Shown piece by piece: positions 52,201 through 60,226 of a DNA stretch of 64,000 nt (positions are counted from its first letter, which is position 1; each line of letters begins with the position of its first letter). Made by a program: the position numbers and the translations under genes. The DNA comes from Phytomonospora endophytica (lineage in GTDB: Bacteria; Actinomycetota; Actinomycetes; Mycobacteriales; Micromonosporaceae). The notes beneath the pieces were generated by a model. It was given only the letters and a program-made list of their open reading frames with translations. It did no database searches and was not told the origin of the DNA. The stretch spans positions 186,001 through 250,000 of the forward strand of contig NZ_JACHGT010000002.1 of assembly GCF_014202425.1 (NCBI RefSeq), in the 5' to 3' direction.

Positions 52201-52930
52201 CGCCCAGTCGGTCGTCGACGAGTTCATCTCGTCGGGTGAGGCCAAGTGGGGGCAGCGTTCCGGCGTGACCCTGCTCCTCCCGCACGGCCACGAGGGCCAG
52301 GGTCCCGACCACACGTCGGGCCGTCTGGAGCGTTACCTCCAGCTGTGCGCCGAGGACAACATGCGCATCGCCAACTGCACGACCCCGGCGAACTACTTCC
52401 ACCTGCTGCGCCGTCAGGCGCTGTCGCCGAAGAAGAAGCCCCTGGTGGTGTTCACGCCGAAGAAGCTGCTGCGCCTCAAGGCCGCGGTCTCCTCGGTCGA
52501 GGACTTCACCACCGGTGGTTTCCAGCCGGTGCTTGGCGACTCGGTCGTCGACCCGAACAAGGTCACGCGGGTCCTCATGTGCTCCGGCAAGGTCTATTAC
52601 GACCTCGCCGCGGCCCGTGAGGAGCGCGGTGTCACCGACACCGCCCTCATCCGTGTCGAGCAGCTCTACCCGCTCCCCGTGGACGAGGTCCGGGAGGCCC
52701 TGGCGGCGTACCCGAACGCCACCGAGCACGCCTGGGTGCAGGAGGAGCCGGCCAACCAGGGCGCCTGGTCGCACATCGCGCTGAACCTGCTGGAGCACCT
52801 CGACGGTGTCCGTCTGCAGCGGCTGTCGCGTCCGGCGGCGGCGGCGCCGTCGGTCGGGTCGGCGAAGATCCACGAGATCGAGCAGCAGGCTCTGGTGGAC
52901 GTCGCCATTCCAGCGCCGAAGGCCGGGTGA
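49211..52930 (+). CDS. kgd: Multifunctional 2-oxoglutarate dehydrogenase/decarboxylase Kgd (E1o-E2 fusion)
   Basis: A 1239-residue actinobacterial TCA-cycle enzyme. Order: an E1-type N-terminal helix ([19 protein letters not shown]); a long Ala/Pro/Lys linker (about 60-125); an E2-like acyltransferase domain (about 135-360; the catalytic-type [11 protein letters not shown] is present) but no lipoyl domain; then the thiamine-diphosphate-dependent E1 domain with [32 protein letters not shown] and [12 protein letters not shown]; the transketolase pyrimidine part and C-terminal domain follow ([21 protein letters not shown]). The ATG at 49211 fits the family. It is followed at once by a DUF6104 gene (GTGA overlap). 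Confidence 0.97.
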   Translation: MTAVSTESSSTNKDNTLAEFGPNEWIVEEMYQRYLADPSSVEPTWHEFFADYKESSQKSDQAVSTPATPAPATPAPAPAAQKPAETKPAAAPAAKPAPAEPAKPAPAKAKAEAKPASAAPAAEGDKVTPLRGVASKVAQNMDASLEVPTATSVRAVPAKLLSDNRIVINNHLKRGRGGKVSFTHLIGFALVKALAAHPEMNHSYRVADGKPQMITPAHVNLGLAIDLQKPDGSRTLVVPSIKGCESMDFRQFWQAYEDIVRKARNNKLGMDDYAGTTISLTNPGGIGTVHSIPRLMQGQGTIIGVGAMEYPAQFAGASEETVTDLGVSKTITVTSTYDHRVIQGAQSGEFLKRLHELLLGADGFYDEIFTSLRLPYEPVRWVRDVAGTAEGTIDKNARVIELIRSYRVRGHLMADTDPLEFEIRRHPDLDILEHGLTLWDLDRVFPVGGFAGKAKMKLRDILGVLRESYCRRVGIEYMHIQDPEERAWIQERVERPYEKPSSEEQKHILGRLNASEAFETFLATKYVGQKRFSLEGGESLIPLLDEVLSRAARNALDEVVIGMAHRGRLNVLANIVGKPVEKIFNEFEGTMDPKSTQGSGDVKYHLGMTGKFTTADGEHVTTSSIVANPSHLEAVDPVLEGIVRAKQDRLNLGLAGYTVLPVLVHGDAAFAGQGVVAETLNLSQLRGYRTGGTVHIVVNNQVGFTTAPEYSRSSLYSTDVARMIQAPIFHVNGDDPEAVVRVAKLAFEYRQAFNKDVVIDMLCYRRRGHNEGDDPSMTNPLMYQIIDGKRSVRKLYTEALIGRGDITVEEAEEALKDYSAKLEEVFRLTKQANGNTQPPQRRYSVEPDPRVETAISAELVKRIGDAHVALPEGFTPHKRVMQVLQRRAKAAVDGGIDWAFGEIIAFGSLVAQGVQVRLAGQDSRRGTFVQRHSVVVDNKSEAEYVPVGSLAADNTRFFVYDSLLSEYAAMGFEYGYSVENPDALVLWEAQFGDFANGAQSVVDEFISSGEAKWGQRSGVTLLLPHGHEGQGPDHTSGRLERYLQLCAEDNMRIANCTTPANYFHLLRRQALSPKKKPLVVFTPKKLLRLKAAVSSVEDFTTGGFQPVLGDSVVDPNKVTRVLMCSGKVYYDLAAAREERGVTDTALIRVEQLYPLPVDEVREALAAYPNATEHAWVQEEPANQGAWSHIALNLLEHLDGVRLQRLSRPAAAAPSVGSAKIHEIEQQALVDVAIPAPKAG

Positions 52931-53112
52931 CGGTGTACTACACGGATCGAGGCATCGAGGAGCTGGAGCAGCGGCGCGGTGAAGAGGAGGTCAGCTTGAA
53001 CTGGCTGGCCGCGCGGCTGCGGGAGTTCGTCGACGACAACCCCGAGTTCGAGGTCCCGGTCGAGCGGCTCGCCACCTGGCTGGCGCGCCTCGACGACGAG
53101 GACGAGGACTAG
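52927..53112 (+). CDS. DUF6104 small protein, coupled to kgd
   Basis: A 61-residue acidic protein of the DUF6104 family ([51 protein letters not shown]). The GTG start overlaps the kgd stop (GTGA), so translation is coupled. This kgd neighbour occurs widely in actinobacteria; its role in the complex is not known to me. Confidence 0.9.
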   Translation: MTVYYTDRGIEELEQRRGEEEVSLNWLAARLREFVDDNPEFEVPVERLATWLARLDDEDED

Positions 53113-53125
53113 GAAGAGCTACCAG

Positions 53126-53159
53126 AAACGCGCCGCCGGTGTTCACCGGCGGCGCGTTT
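53126..53159 (+). terminator. Terminator of the kgd operon
   Basis: A 16-base-pair perfect stem, AAACGCGCCGCCGGTG with its complement, and a two-base loop, 14 bases after the DUF6104 stop and ending in TTTT. Confidence 0.88.
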
Positions 53160-53170
53160 TCACGTCGTCC

Positions 53171-53788
53171 TCAAGCAGCGGCGATGAAGACTCCGACGGC
53201 CAGCTGGAGCTCCCAGAACTCCTCGCTCTCGGGGTCGGCTTCGATGTCCGGGGACAGCGAGAAGGTGTAGACGGTGTCGACGGGGACCTCAAGGCTGAGC
53301 GGCCGGCCACCGTCGCCCGGGCACGGCAGTTCGACGTATTCGCCGTCGCTGTCGGGGTCGGGCGCGGGGTCGTCCCCGCCGTAGACGGTCAGGCCGATCT
53401 TCAGGTCCGCCGCCGCGTCGGAGTCCTGGTCGAGGCGGCAGGCCGCGTACAGCTTCCACGTCCCGGCGGGCAGGGCAAGCAGGGAGCTTCCGCTCATCGC
53501 GTATGGGCTTTGCACCACGACGGTCTTGGTGGCGACCTTGACGCCCTCGGGGGCCGCCGCGAGGGCCTTCTGGGCGTACTCGCCGGTGGTCTCGGTGATC
53601 GGGTCCTTCGCGAGTTCACCGAGCCAGCTCTCGACGGCCATCGACGGCGCGGCGACCGGCGGGTGCTCCGGGGGCCTGGTGGCGGCGACGGCGTATCCGG
53701 CGAAGCCCGCGATGAGGGCGGTGACCCCCACCAGCGCCGGTTTCGACCAGGGGCGGCGGATCATGCCGAGCAGTCCGTAGGGGTTCAC
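53171..53788 (-). CDS. Single-pass membrane protein, paralogue B of an adjacent pair
   Basis: A 205-residue protein of no recognised family. A basic N-terminus (RRPWSKPAL) precedes one membrane helix (about residues 17-36, VGVTALIAGFAGYAVAA), then an extracellular beta-rich domain. Its landmarks AGTWKLYAACRLDQD, YVELPCPG and YTFSLSPDIEADPES line up with the upstream gene's product, so the two are paralogues. The GTG start at 53788 follows GGAGG and overlaps that gene's stop. It is convergent with the kgd operon. Confidence 0.75.
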   Translation of the reverse strand: MNPYGLLGMIRRPWSKPALVGVTALIAGFAGYAVAATRPPEHPPVAAPSMAVESWLGELAKDPITETTGEYAQKALAAAPEGVKVATKTVVVQSPYAMSGSSLLALPAGTWKLYAACRLDQDSDAAADLKIGLTVYGGDDPAPDPDSDGEYVELPCPGDGGRPLSLEVPVDTVYTFSLSPDIEADPESEEFWELQLAVGVFIAAA

Positions 53789-54438
53789 GGTGTCGCCTCC
53801 GGGACGAGCCAGAGGCCGAGGAGCCACGGCGGGCCGCCTTCCTCGCTGGGTTCGGTGAAGGCGTCGAACCACAGGGCGCCGAGACGGTCGAATCGCAGGG
53901 TGTGCTCCATCGTCATCGTCTCCGACGGGCACGGGATTTCGAGCGCGAAGTCCCCGGCGGTGGTGCGCATGTCGATGGCGAGCTTCTCGGCCTTGCGGTC
54001 CGTGCCGAGGCGTCCGCAGCGCAGGTGGACGCGGTAGACGCCGGGCTGGGCGGTGACGCCGACGGAGAGGTAACCGGCGTCGGGTTCGAGGAACCGGGGC
54101 GCGAGGTCGGTCCCGGCGGGTGTGCCGGCGCTGACCCAGGCGCGCAATTCGTCCATCGTGGACGGTGGGGTGGCCGCCTCGGGCTGCGACTCGGCGGTCG
54201 CGCGCTGGAAGAGCACCATGGCCGCGACGGTCGCGAGCACGGTGACGATCACCGTGACCGAGACCAGCAGCCAGCGGGTGGCCGTCGGCCGGACGTCGCC
54301 GACGGTGTCGGCACCGGTGGAGGTGGGCGTGGACCGGGAGTCGGACGGCGGACCCCACGAGGTGGGGTCGTCGACCGGACCCAGGTCGATGACCGGTTCG
54401 CCGGATTCGGGGCGGACCGGCCCGTACCAGGGCTGCAT
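53785..54438 (-). CDS. Single-pass membrane protein, paralogue A of an adjacent pair
   Basis: A 217-residue protein: cytoplasmic Pro/Thr-rich segment (1-55), membrane helix (about 57-80, WLLVSVTVIVTVLATVAAMVLF), extracellular domain with GVYRVHLRCGRLGTD, FALEIPCPSE and ALWFDAFTEPSE that matches paralogue B. One shared Cys and the PCP motif are the best-conserved points. No ribosome-binding site precedes the ATG at 54438; a leaderless transcript or an upstream TTG is possible. The function is unknown. Confidence 0.72.
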   Translation of the reverse strand: MQPWYGPVRPESGEPVIDLGPVDDPTSWGPPSDSRSTPTSTGADTVGDVRPTATRWLLVSVTVIVTVLATVAAMVLFQRATAESQPEAATPPSTMDELRAWVSAGTPAGTDLAPRFLEPDAGYLSVGVTAQPGVYRVHLRCGRLGTDRKAEKLAIDMRTTAGDFALEIPCPSETMTMEHTLRFDRLGALWFDAFTEPSEEGGPPWLLGLWLVPEATP

Positions 54439-54476
54439 ATGGTGCAGATTAACCAATCCGGGCTAGGGGCGGGGGT

Positions 54477-55454
54477 TCACTCGTCGGCGTAGACGACGCC
54501 GAGCCGCGCTCGGGCCTCGTCGAGCACGCCCATCACCTCAAGGGTGGCGCGCCACGGCACCAGCGGGCTCTCGGTGAGCCCCTCGCGCAGGCAGCGCATG
54601 GCCTCGACGGCCTCGTGGACCATGCCGTTGCCCTCGTAGGGGACGGTGATCTCCTCGACCTCGCCACCGCGCTTCAGCACCAGCGCGCCCGGCCGGAAGA
54701 AGGGGCTCGGCAGCTCGATGTGGCCGAGCGGGCCGCCGACCGAGGCGATGCACGGCGAACCGCCCTCGATGCCGCAGGACAGCATCGCGATCGCGTTGTC
54801 GTAGCCGAGGACGAGACCGGCCATGGCGTCGACGCCCTCGGGTGTCTTCCAGCCGGAGACCTGCACGGACTCGGGCGCGCCGAGGATCATGTGCGCGAAG
54901 GAGACCGGGTAGACGCCCAGGTCGAGCAGGCCACCGCCGGCGAGTTCGGGATCGCGCAAGCGGTGCTCGGGCTCGAAGGGGCCGGTGAGGCAGAAGTCGG
55001 CGTGCACGACGCGGACCGGGCCGATGGCGCCGTCGGCGATGAGCTCGTTCATCTTCCGGATCGCCGGGATGGTGCGCATCCACATGGCCTCCATGAAGAA
55101 GAGGCCGCGCTCGCCCGCGAGGTCCACCAGGTGCTGCGCCTGGGCCCGGTTGAGGGTGAGCGGCTTCTCGCACAGGACGGCCTTGCCGGCCTTGAGGCAG
55201 ACCTCGGCGGCGGCGAGGTGGGCGTTGTGGGTGTTGGCGATGTAGACGATGTCGACGTCGGGGTCGGCGGCCAGGCCGGCCCAGGAGCCGTGCGCGCGGG
55301 GGATGTCGTGGGCGTCGGCGAAGGCGCGGGCGGACTCCTCGGTGCGGGAGCCGACGGCGACGATCTCGGCGCCGGGGGCGAGCCGGAGGTCCTTGGTGAA
55401 GGACGAGGCGATGCCGCCGGTGGCGAGGATGCCCCAGTTGATGGTGTCGGTCAT
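54477..55454 (-). CDS. Gfo/Idh/MocA-family oxidoreductase (dehydrogenase type)
   Basis: A 325-residue NAD(P)-dependent dehydrogenase. Rossmann strand INWGILATGGIASSFTKDL, then DIVYIANTHNAHLAAAEVCLKAGKAVLCEKPLTLN (EKP signature), FFMEAMWMRTIPAIRKM, and GGGLLDLGVYPVSFAHMILG. This resembles the trans-1,2-dihydrobenzenediol/sugar dehydrogenase branch. It is only distantly like the Gfo/Idh at 34523. The substrate is unknown. Confidence 0.93.
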   Translation of the reverse strand: MTDTINWGILATGGIASSFTKDLRLAPGAEIVAVGSRTEESARAFADAHDIPRAHGSWAGLAADPDVDIVYIANTHNAHLAAAEVCLKAGKAVLCEKPLTLNRAQAQHLVDLAGERGLFFMEAMWMRTIPAIRKMNELIADGAIGPVRVVHADFCLTGPFEPEHRLRDPELAGGGLLDLGVYPVSFAHMILGAPESVQVSGWKTPEGVDAMAGLVLGYDNAIAMLSCGIEGGSPCIASVGGPLGHIELPSPFFRPGALVLKRGGEVEEITVPYEGNGMVHEAVEAMRCLREGLTESPLVPWRATLEVMGVLDEARARLGVVYADE

Positions 55455-55508
55455 GTCGTTCCCGTCTGTCGCGTGCGTGAGGGCGCGAAGATCAGCCTAC
55501 GGCGAAGG

Positions 55509-55532
55509 GCACGCCGGCAGGTGCCGGCGTGC
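55509..55532 (-). terminator. Terminator of the DUF6463 gene
   Basis: GCACGCCGGCA (55509-55519) and TGCCGGCGTGC (55522-55532) make an 11-base-pair stem 26 bases after the DUF6463 stop, before the Gfo/Idh start. Confidence 0.65.
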
Positions 55533-55557
55533 TCGCGGGTGACGTGTGACCGTCTCG

Positions 55558-55968
55558 TCAGGGCGCCGAGGGCGCGGGTGCGGCCGGGGTGCGGTTCGCG
55601 CGGCGGGCGCGGTGGGCTCCGGCGATGAGCAGCCCGGCCGAGACGAGGTCGACGGGCCAGGGCGACGGGCCGAAGATGACGCCGCAGATGACGGCGTTGG
55701 CGGCGAAGATCCAGGCGATGAAGGTCGGCGGCACGATGCCGCGCCGGTCCATCCACAAGATGAGCAGGCCGAGGACGATCTGGAGGGGCCCGAAGCTGCC
55801 CAGGCTGAACCAGTAGGCGCCGTTGGCCTGGCTCATGTCGGTGAGGGGCTCGTTCCAGACGCCGGTGGTGAACCACGCTTCGGCGTGGGTCGGGGCGGTC
55901 AGGGCGAGGGCGATGATGGTGTGTCCGACGCCGATCAGGAGGATGAGTCGTCCGGCCCATTTGATCAT
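55558..55968 (-). CDS. DUF6463 four-helix membrane protein
   Basis: A 136-residue protein with four hydrophobic segments (AGRLILLIGVGHTIIALAL, FGPLQIVLGLLILWM, FIAWIFAANAVICGVIFG, DLVSAGLLIAGA) and short loops, the DUF6463 layout. It is divergent from a TetR gene, with two TetR-type operators in the 100-base spacer, so it is likely the repressor's target. The biochemical role is unknown; a link to small-molecule stress is inferred from the regulator type. Confidence 0.85.
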   Translation of the reverse strand: MIKWAGRLILLIGVGHTIIALALTAPTHAEAWFTTGVWNEPLTDMSQANGAYWFSLGSFGPLQIVLGLLILWMDRRGIVPPTFIAWIFAANAVICGVIFGPSPWPVDLVSAGLLIAGAHRARRANRTPAAPAPSAP

Positions 55969-55993
55969 CGGAGCTCTCCGTTCTCACGGGCTT

Positions 55994-56013
55994 GTTATAC
56001 GGTGGCGTACAAG
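55994..56013. promoter_or_regulatory. TetR-type operator 1
   Basis: GTTATACGGTGGCGTACAAG is an imperfect palindrome (GTTATACG with CGTACAA). It is nearly identical to the site at 56028, centre-to-centre 34 bases. Confidence 0.78.
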
Positions 56014-56027
56014 TTGAGGCTAGACCC

Positions 56028-56047
56028 GTTATACGGTTCCGTACAAC
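56028..56047. promoter_or_regulatory. TetR-type operator 2
   Basis: GTTATACGGTTCCGTACAAC is a better palindrome (one mismatched pair between arms) 23 bases before the TetR start, placed to repress tetR itself. Confidence 0.8.
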
Positions 56048-56070
56048 GGCTTGCTGGAGTGAGGTGGGTC

Positions 56071-56643
56071 ATGGGCGCGCTGCGCACACCGCGCGAGGCG
56101 TGGATCGAGGAGGGACTGCGCGCGCTGGCCGACGGCGGGGTCGCCGCCGTGCGCGTCGAGGCCCTGGCCAAGGCGCTCGGAGTGACCAAGGGCGGCTTCT
56201 ACGGCTACTTCGCCGACCGGGACGCGCTGCTGTCGGCGATGCTCGACGTCTGGGAACGCGAAAGCGTCCACGACGTCCTCGAAAAGATCGAGGAACAGGG
56301 CGGCGACGCCCTGGACAAGGCGCGGCTGGCCGGACGGCTCACCTTCTCCGGGGAGCGGCTGCGCCCCATCGACCTGGCCGTCCGCGACTGGGCCCGCCGG
56401 GACGACGCCGTCGCCGAACGGCTCAAGCGCGTCGACAACGGGCGCATGCAGCTCCTGCGCGACGCGATCGGGACCTTCTGCACGGACCCCGAGGAGATCG
56501 AGGCGCGCAGCCTGCTGGCGTTCTGCCTGGCGATCGGCAGCCAGTTCCTCGCCGCCGACCACCCCGGACGGACACGACTGGAAGTGCTGACGCGGGCCGG
56601 GGATCTGGTCCTCGACCGGAGGTCACGGCCGACGGAGGGCTGA
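56071..56643 (+). CDS. TetR-family transcriptional repressor
   Basis: A 190-residue regulator. The helix-turn-helix is clear (REAWIEEGLRALADGGVAAVRVEALAKALGVTKGGFYGYFADRDALLSAM), followed by an all-helical ligand domain. The start at 56071 follows GAGGTGGG. It lies opposite DUF6463 with two operators between, so it most likely represses both genes until an unknown ligand binds. There is no close terminator; a tandem repeat follows at 56776. Confidence 0.92.
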   Translation: MGALRTPREAWIEEGLRALADGGVAAVRVEALAKALGVTKGGFYGYFADRDALLSAMLDVWERESVHDVLEKIEEQGGDALDKARLAGRLTFSGERLRPIDLAVRDWARRDDAVAERLKRVDNGRMQLLRDAIGTFCTDPEEIEARSLLAFCLAIGSQFLAADHPGRTRLEVLTRAGDLVLDRRSRPTEG

Positions 56644-56775
56644 GGCCGGGGGACGCCGCTGCGCCGGACGGGTTCCGCGACGCTCGCGGGGGGCGCGAAC
56701 CGCGTGACCCGAGCTCGGCGCGCCCGAGTGGAGAGGCGACGGCGAACACCGCCCACCCCACGACGGCGCGAGACC

Positions 56776-57041
56776 GGTGCCGGCCCCCGCCGGACCCGCA
56801 CGGACGCCCGAACATCACAAGGTCCGCGACACCCACGACGGCATCGACCTGGGGTGCCGGCCCCGCCGGACCCGCACGAACGCCCGAACATCACAAGGTC
56901 CGCGACACCCACGACGGCATCGACCTGGGGTGCCGGCCCCGCCGGACCCGCACGAACGCCCGAACACCACGAGGTCCGCGACACCCACGACGGCATCGAC
57001 CTGGGGTGCCGGCCCCGCCGGACCCGCACGAACGCCCGAAC
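56776..57041. repeat. 76-base tandem repeat, about 3.5 copies
   Basis: The word GTCCGCGACACCCACGACGG recurs at 56822, 56898 and 56974, an exact 76-base period, with partial copies on both sides. The copies are almost identical. Because 76 is not a multiple of 3, each copy shifts reading frame, so it does not encode a protein repeat. The 450 bases between TetR and AraC hold no supported gene. Confidence 0.92.
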
Positions 57042-57095
57042 CACGTGACCCCGGCGCGACGTGCCCGCGTCGAGAGGAACGGCAGGGCCGCGCCC

Positions 57096-57896
57096 TCACC
57101 CCCCGGGCAACCCCCTCCGCACCCCGCTCGGCGTCTCCCCCGCGTGCTGCCGCACGGTCCTGGTCAGGTGCGCCTGGTCGGCGAAGCCGAGACGCGCGGC
57201 GAGCGCGGCCAGGTCCGTCTCCCCGGCCTCGATCCCGTCGAGGGCGCGGGCGACGCGCACGCGGTTGCGGTAGCGCGTCAGCGACACTCCCGTCACGGCG
57301 CTGAACGCACGGCTCAGGCGGTACGGCGATGCCCCCAGCAGAGCGGCGAGCGGCAACAGGCCCACGGCCGCGGGGTCGTCGGCGAGGACGACCTCACGGG
57401 CGGCCGCGGCGAGGCGTTCGGCGGCCGGGTCGTGGGGGCGGTGGGCGGGGACGGCGCCGGTGGCGGCGCGCCCGATCGTCGCGGCGAGCAGCGCGAGGAG
57501 CCGCTCGGTCAGTGCGTAGTCGACGTCTTCGCGCGCGGCGAGGAGTCGCCGGTGGGCGAGGTCCACGCGGGCGTCGACGTACGCCCAGGGCCGCACCGGT
57601 GTCTCTCCCACGATGTCGCGCCACAGTTCCGGCGCGAGGTGGAGGGCGGTGCACACGTCGCCGCCGGCCGGGTGGGCGAAGGAGTCCTCCTCGCCGGGCG
57701 TGCCGAGGTAGGCGGTGGTGCGGTCGAGGTCGGTGACCGCGCCGGGTGTGCGGCGCCGGAAGCGCCCGGCGCGCACGAGGACGAGCCGGTGACCGGTGTG
57801 GGCGTCGGGCGGCGACCAGCCGGTGTGGTCGTCGCGGCAGATCACGGCGCTGACCTCGAAGGCCGGGCGTCGCGCGATGGTCGTTGCCGACAGCAT
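57096..57896 (-). CDS. AraC-family transcriptional regulator
   Basis: A 266-residue regulator: N-terminal cupin-like ligand domain (HTGHRLVLVRAGRFRRR) and a C-terminal double helix-turn-helix (LAALLGASPYRLSRAFSAVTG, LTRYRNRVRVARALDGIEAG, LAALAARLGFADQAHLTRTVRQHAG, TPSGVRRGL). It is divergent from a VOC-domain gene at 58007, the likely target. The ligand is unknown. Confidence 0.93.
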   Translation of the reverse strand: MLSATTIARRPAFEVSAVICRDDHTGWSPPDAHTGHRLVLVRAGRFRRRTPGAVTDLDRTTAYLGTPGEEDSFAHPAGGDVCTALHLAPELWRDIVGETPVRPWAYVDARVDLAHRRLLAAREDVDYALTERLLALLAATIGRAATGAVPAHRPHDPAAERLAAAAREVVLADDPAAVGLLPLAALLGASPYRLSRAFSAVTGVSLTRYRNRVRVARALDGIEAGETDLAALAARLGFADQAHLTRTVRQHAGETPSGVRRGLPGG

Positions 57897-58006
57897 GGGC
57901 GCAGGCTAGCGCCGGGGTACGACGAGGCCGCAAGAATGTTCAAGCCGTGCGCGCGGGATGGACGGAGGCTCGTGGTGAATCGACCAGTGATCACCAGGGA
58001 GACGCC

Positions 58007-58363
58007 ATGAGCGCCATTGGGAAACTGTCCGCCGTCATCCTCGACTGCCCCGAGCCGGCCGTGCTCGCCGAGTTCTATCAGCGGCTCACGGGGATGGCCG
58101 TCGGCTACCGCGACGACGACCTGATCTACCTGGGCGACGACTCCGGCGTCCAGCTCGGTTTCCAGCGGGTCGCGGGGTACACCGCCCCCGGCTGGCCCGA
58201 CGACGCCAAGCAGGCCCACGTCGACGTGTCGGTGGCCGACGTGGAGGTGGCCGTGAAGGAACTGACCGCGCTCGGTGCGACGGTGCCGGAGTTCCAGCCC
58301 GGCGACGGGTGGACGGTGCTCGCCGACCCGGCGGGGCACCTGTTCTGCGTGTCGGCGGGGTGA
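58007..58363 (+). CDS. VOC-family (glyoxalase/bleomycin-resistance-like) protein
   Basis: A 118-residue single VOC domain: KLSAVILDCPEPAVLAEFYQRL, then QLGFQRVAGYTAPGW, HVDVSVADVEVAVKEL, and DPAGHLFCVS. Metal-ligand-type His/Glu positions are only partly visible, so enzyme versus binding protein is open. The ATG at 58007 follows GGGAGA. It is divergent from the AraC gene. Confidence 0.9.
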   Translation: MSAIGKLSAVILDCPEPAVLAEFYQRLTGMAVGYRDDDLIYLGDDSGVQLGFQRVAGYTAPGWPDDAKQAHVDVSVADVEVAVKELTALGATVPEFQPGDGWTVLADPAGHLFCVSAG

Positions 58364-58366
58364 GAA

Positions 58367-58402
58367 CACGTCCCCGCGGACCTCGGTGTCCGCGGGGACG
58401 TG
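58367..58402. terminator. Bidirectional terminator between VOC and monooxygenase genes
   Basis: A 15-base-pair perfect stem (58367-58381 with 58388-58402) and a 6-base loop fill the gap between convergent stops. Confidence 0.85.
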
Positions 58403-58403
58403 G

Positions 58404-60050
58404 TCATCCCAGCACCGAATGCGTGGGCGTCAGAGCGGGCGTCGTCGCGTGCGTCACGACCCAGGCCCCGAGCAGGTTCGGCAGCAGCCCGGCCCCGGCG
58501 CGCGGGAGCTGGAAGCCGAGGTAGCCGTCGGGGCGGATGAGCAGGAGGTCGCCGTCCTGGGCGCGCAGGCGCGTACGGAACTGCCTGCGCGTGTCGACCA
58601 GGACGGGGACGGCACCGTCGGCGGGTAGGCCCTCGGCGACGAGGAGGTGCGGGCGCACGAGGCCGTCGTAGGCCTCGCGGACCTGCGCGAAGAGGTCGGC
58701 GAGCGCCTCCCGTTCGGCCCGGGGCTGGGCCTGCGAGGTGCAGCCGATGAGCAGGTAGCCCGGCCGGCTGAGCAGTTCGTAGAGCCGCAGGTCGGGGTCG
58801 CCGATCGAGGCGGTGAGGACGTCGGGCACGCGGTCCCCGGCGGCGCGGGCGCCGTGTTCGCGGTGCGAGCGGGAGAAGGGGGTCTGCCGGTAGTGCAGGC
58901 CGAGCTGCGAGAACAGCGTCCCGAAGCGGTCCTGCACGGTCTCGGTCGCGAGCAGGCGGCGCATCACCGGGCCGGTGAGGTTCCGGACCAGCGGTGACAC
59001 CGACTGCTTGCGCAGCAGGCCGTTGAGGCTTTCGGCCGCGCGCATGGCCTTGGCCCCGGCACCGTGCCGTTCGGCGTGGTAGGTGTGCAGGAGGCTGTCG
59101 GAGGCGAGGCCGCGGCACACGTAGGCGAGTTTCCAGCCCAGGTTGACCGCGTCCTGGATGCCGACGTTGAGGCCGAGCCCGGCGATCGGCGCGAAGCGGT
59201 GGGCGGCGTCCCCGGCGAAGAAGACGCGTCCGGCACGGTAGTGGTCGAGCAGGCGCGGGGTGGTCTCGTGGCGGCCGATCCAGCGCGGGTCGCTCAGGCG
59301 CAGCGGGATCGGCGCGATCGCGTCGACGGCCTCCTGCATTCCGGTGAGCGTCGGCTCGGGCGGGGTGCCGGTGAGGTCGAGGACGCTGACGCGGACGTGT
59401 CCGTCACGGTAGGGGAGCAGGAGCACGACCCCGGTGGGGGCGGAGTAGGCGGTGACGACCCCGGCGGCGAAGTCGCCGTCGACGCGCACGTCGGCCGACA
59501 CCGCGACCGACGTCGTCCCGCCGCGCGCGGTGACGCCGAGGCCGGCGGCGAGGACGCTGTCGGCGCCGCCGCAGTCGACGGCGTAGCGGGCGTGCACGGT
59601 GACCGGTCCGCCCGGGCCCTGGAGCACGGCGCCGACGCCGGTGGCGTGGTCGGTGAGCTCTTCGACACGGTGGTGCCAGCGCACGTCGGCGTGGTCGAGG
59701 AGCGCCTCCTCCAGCGCGGGCTGGGGCAGGACGAGAACGTAGGGGTGGGCGGTGTCGAGGCGGTGCAGTTCGATCGAGGCCGTCCGGCGCGGTCCGGCGA
59801 CCAGGTGCACGGCGTGCGCGCGGTGGCCGCGGCGGGCCAGTTCACCGGCGACGCCGTGCGGGCCGAGGAGTTCGAGCGTGCGGGCGTGCAGCACGACCGC
59901 TCCGGAGCCGCGGGCGACGCGTTCGGCGCGGCCGCCGGCGTCGGCGAGGACGACGCTCGCGCCGTGCCGGCGGAGCTCGGCGGCGAGGGTCAGGCCCGTG
60001 GGCCCGGCACCGATGACCAGTACATCCGTTCCTACCGTGTCGATCGCCAT
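58404..60050 (-). CDS. FAD-dependent aromatic monooxygenase (PheA/TetX-type)
   Basis: A 548-residue flavoprotein hydroxylase. GxGxxG in DVLVIGAGPTGLTLAAEL, the DG-like segment near residue 160, and GDAAHRFAPIAGLGLNVGIQDAVNLGWKLA (FAD/NADPH motif) are intact. A thioredoxin-like C-terminal domain (about 425-548) is present, as in phenol hydroxylase-type members. It would hydroxylate an aromatic or polyketide substrate with NAD(P)H and O2; the substrate is unknown. It is a single gene convergent with VOC and divergent from the TDT transporter. Confidence 0.93.
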   Translation of the reverse strand: MAIDTVGTDVLVIGAGPTGLTLAAELRRHGASVVLADAGGRAERVARGSGAVVLHARTLELLGPHGVAGELARRGHRAHAVHLVAGPRRTASIELHRLDTAHPYVLVLPQPALEEALLDHADVRWHHRVEELTDHATGVGAVLQGPGGPVTVHARYAVDCGGADSVLAAGLGVTARGGTTSVAVSADVRVDGDFAAGVVTAYSAPTGVVLLLPYRDGHVRVSVLDLTGTPPEPTLTGMQEAVDAIAPIPLRLSDPRWIGRHETTPRLLDHYRAGRVFFAGDAAHRFAPIAGLGLNVGIQDAVNLGWKLAYVCRGLASDSLLHTYHAERHGAGAKAMRAAESLNGLLRKQSVSPLVRNLTGPVMRRLLATETVQDRFGTLFSQLGLHYRQTPFSRSHREHGARAAGDRVPDVLTASIGDPDLRLYELLSRPGYLLIGCTSQAQPRAEREALADLFAQVREAYDGLVRPHLLVAEGLPADGAVPVLVDTRRQFRTRLRAQDGDLLLIRPDGYLGFQLPRAGAGLLPNLLGAWVVTHATTPALTPTHSVLG

Positions 60051-60226
60051 CGCCGCGCCCCCTTCATTCGAGACCGCCGTACCCTCGCATCAAATTATGT
60101 GCGCGCTTCGGCCGCCTTGCCGGGTTATGTCCCCTAAACGACCGCCGCTGAGTCATAGTCGGCGACTATGACCCGGCAGCAAGACGAGGTCTGCCGCACG
60201 CCGCCCGGGGCGACCAGGCTGGAACG

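Noticed and set aside
49037-52873. 1278-residue minus-strand frame opposite kgd
   Set aside because: It is an antisense shadow of kgd with low-complexity composition and no start signals.
56776-57041. CRISPR array
   Set aside because: The 76-base units are contiguous and near identical over their whole length, with no distinct spacers and no cas genes.
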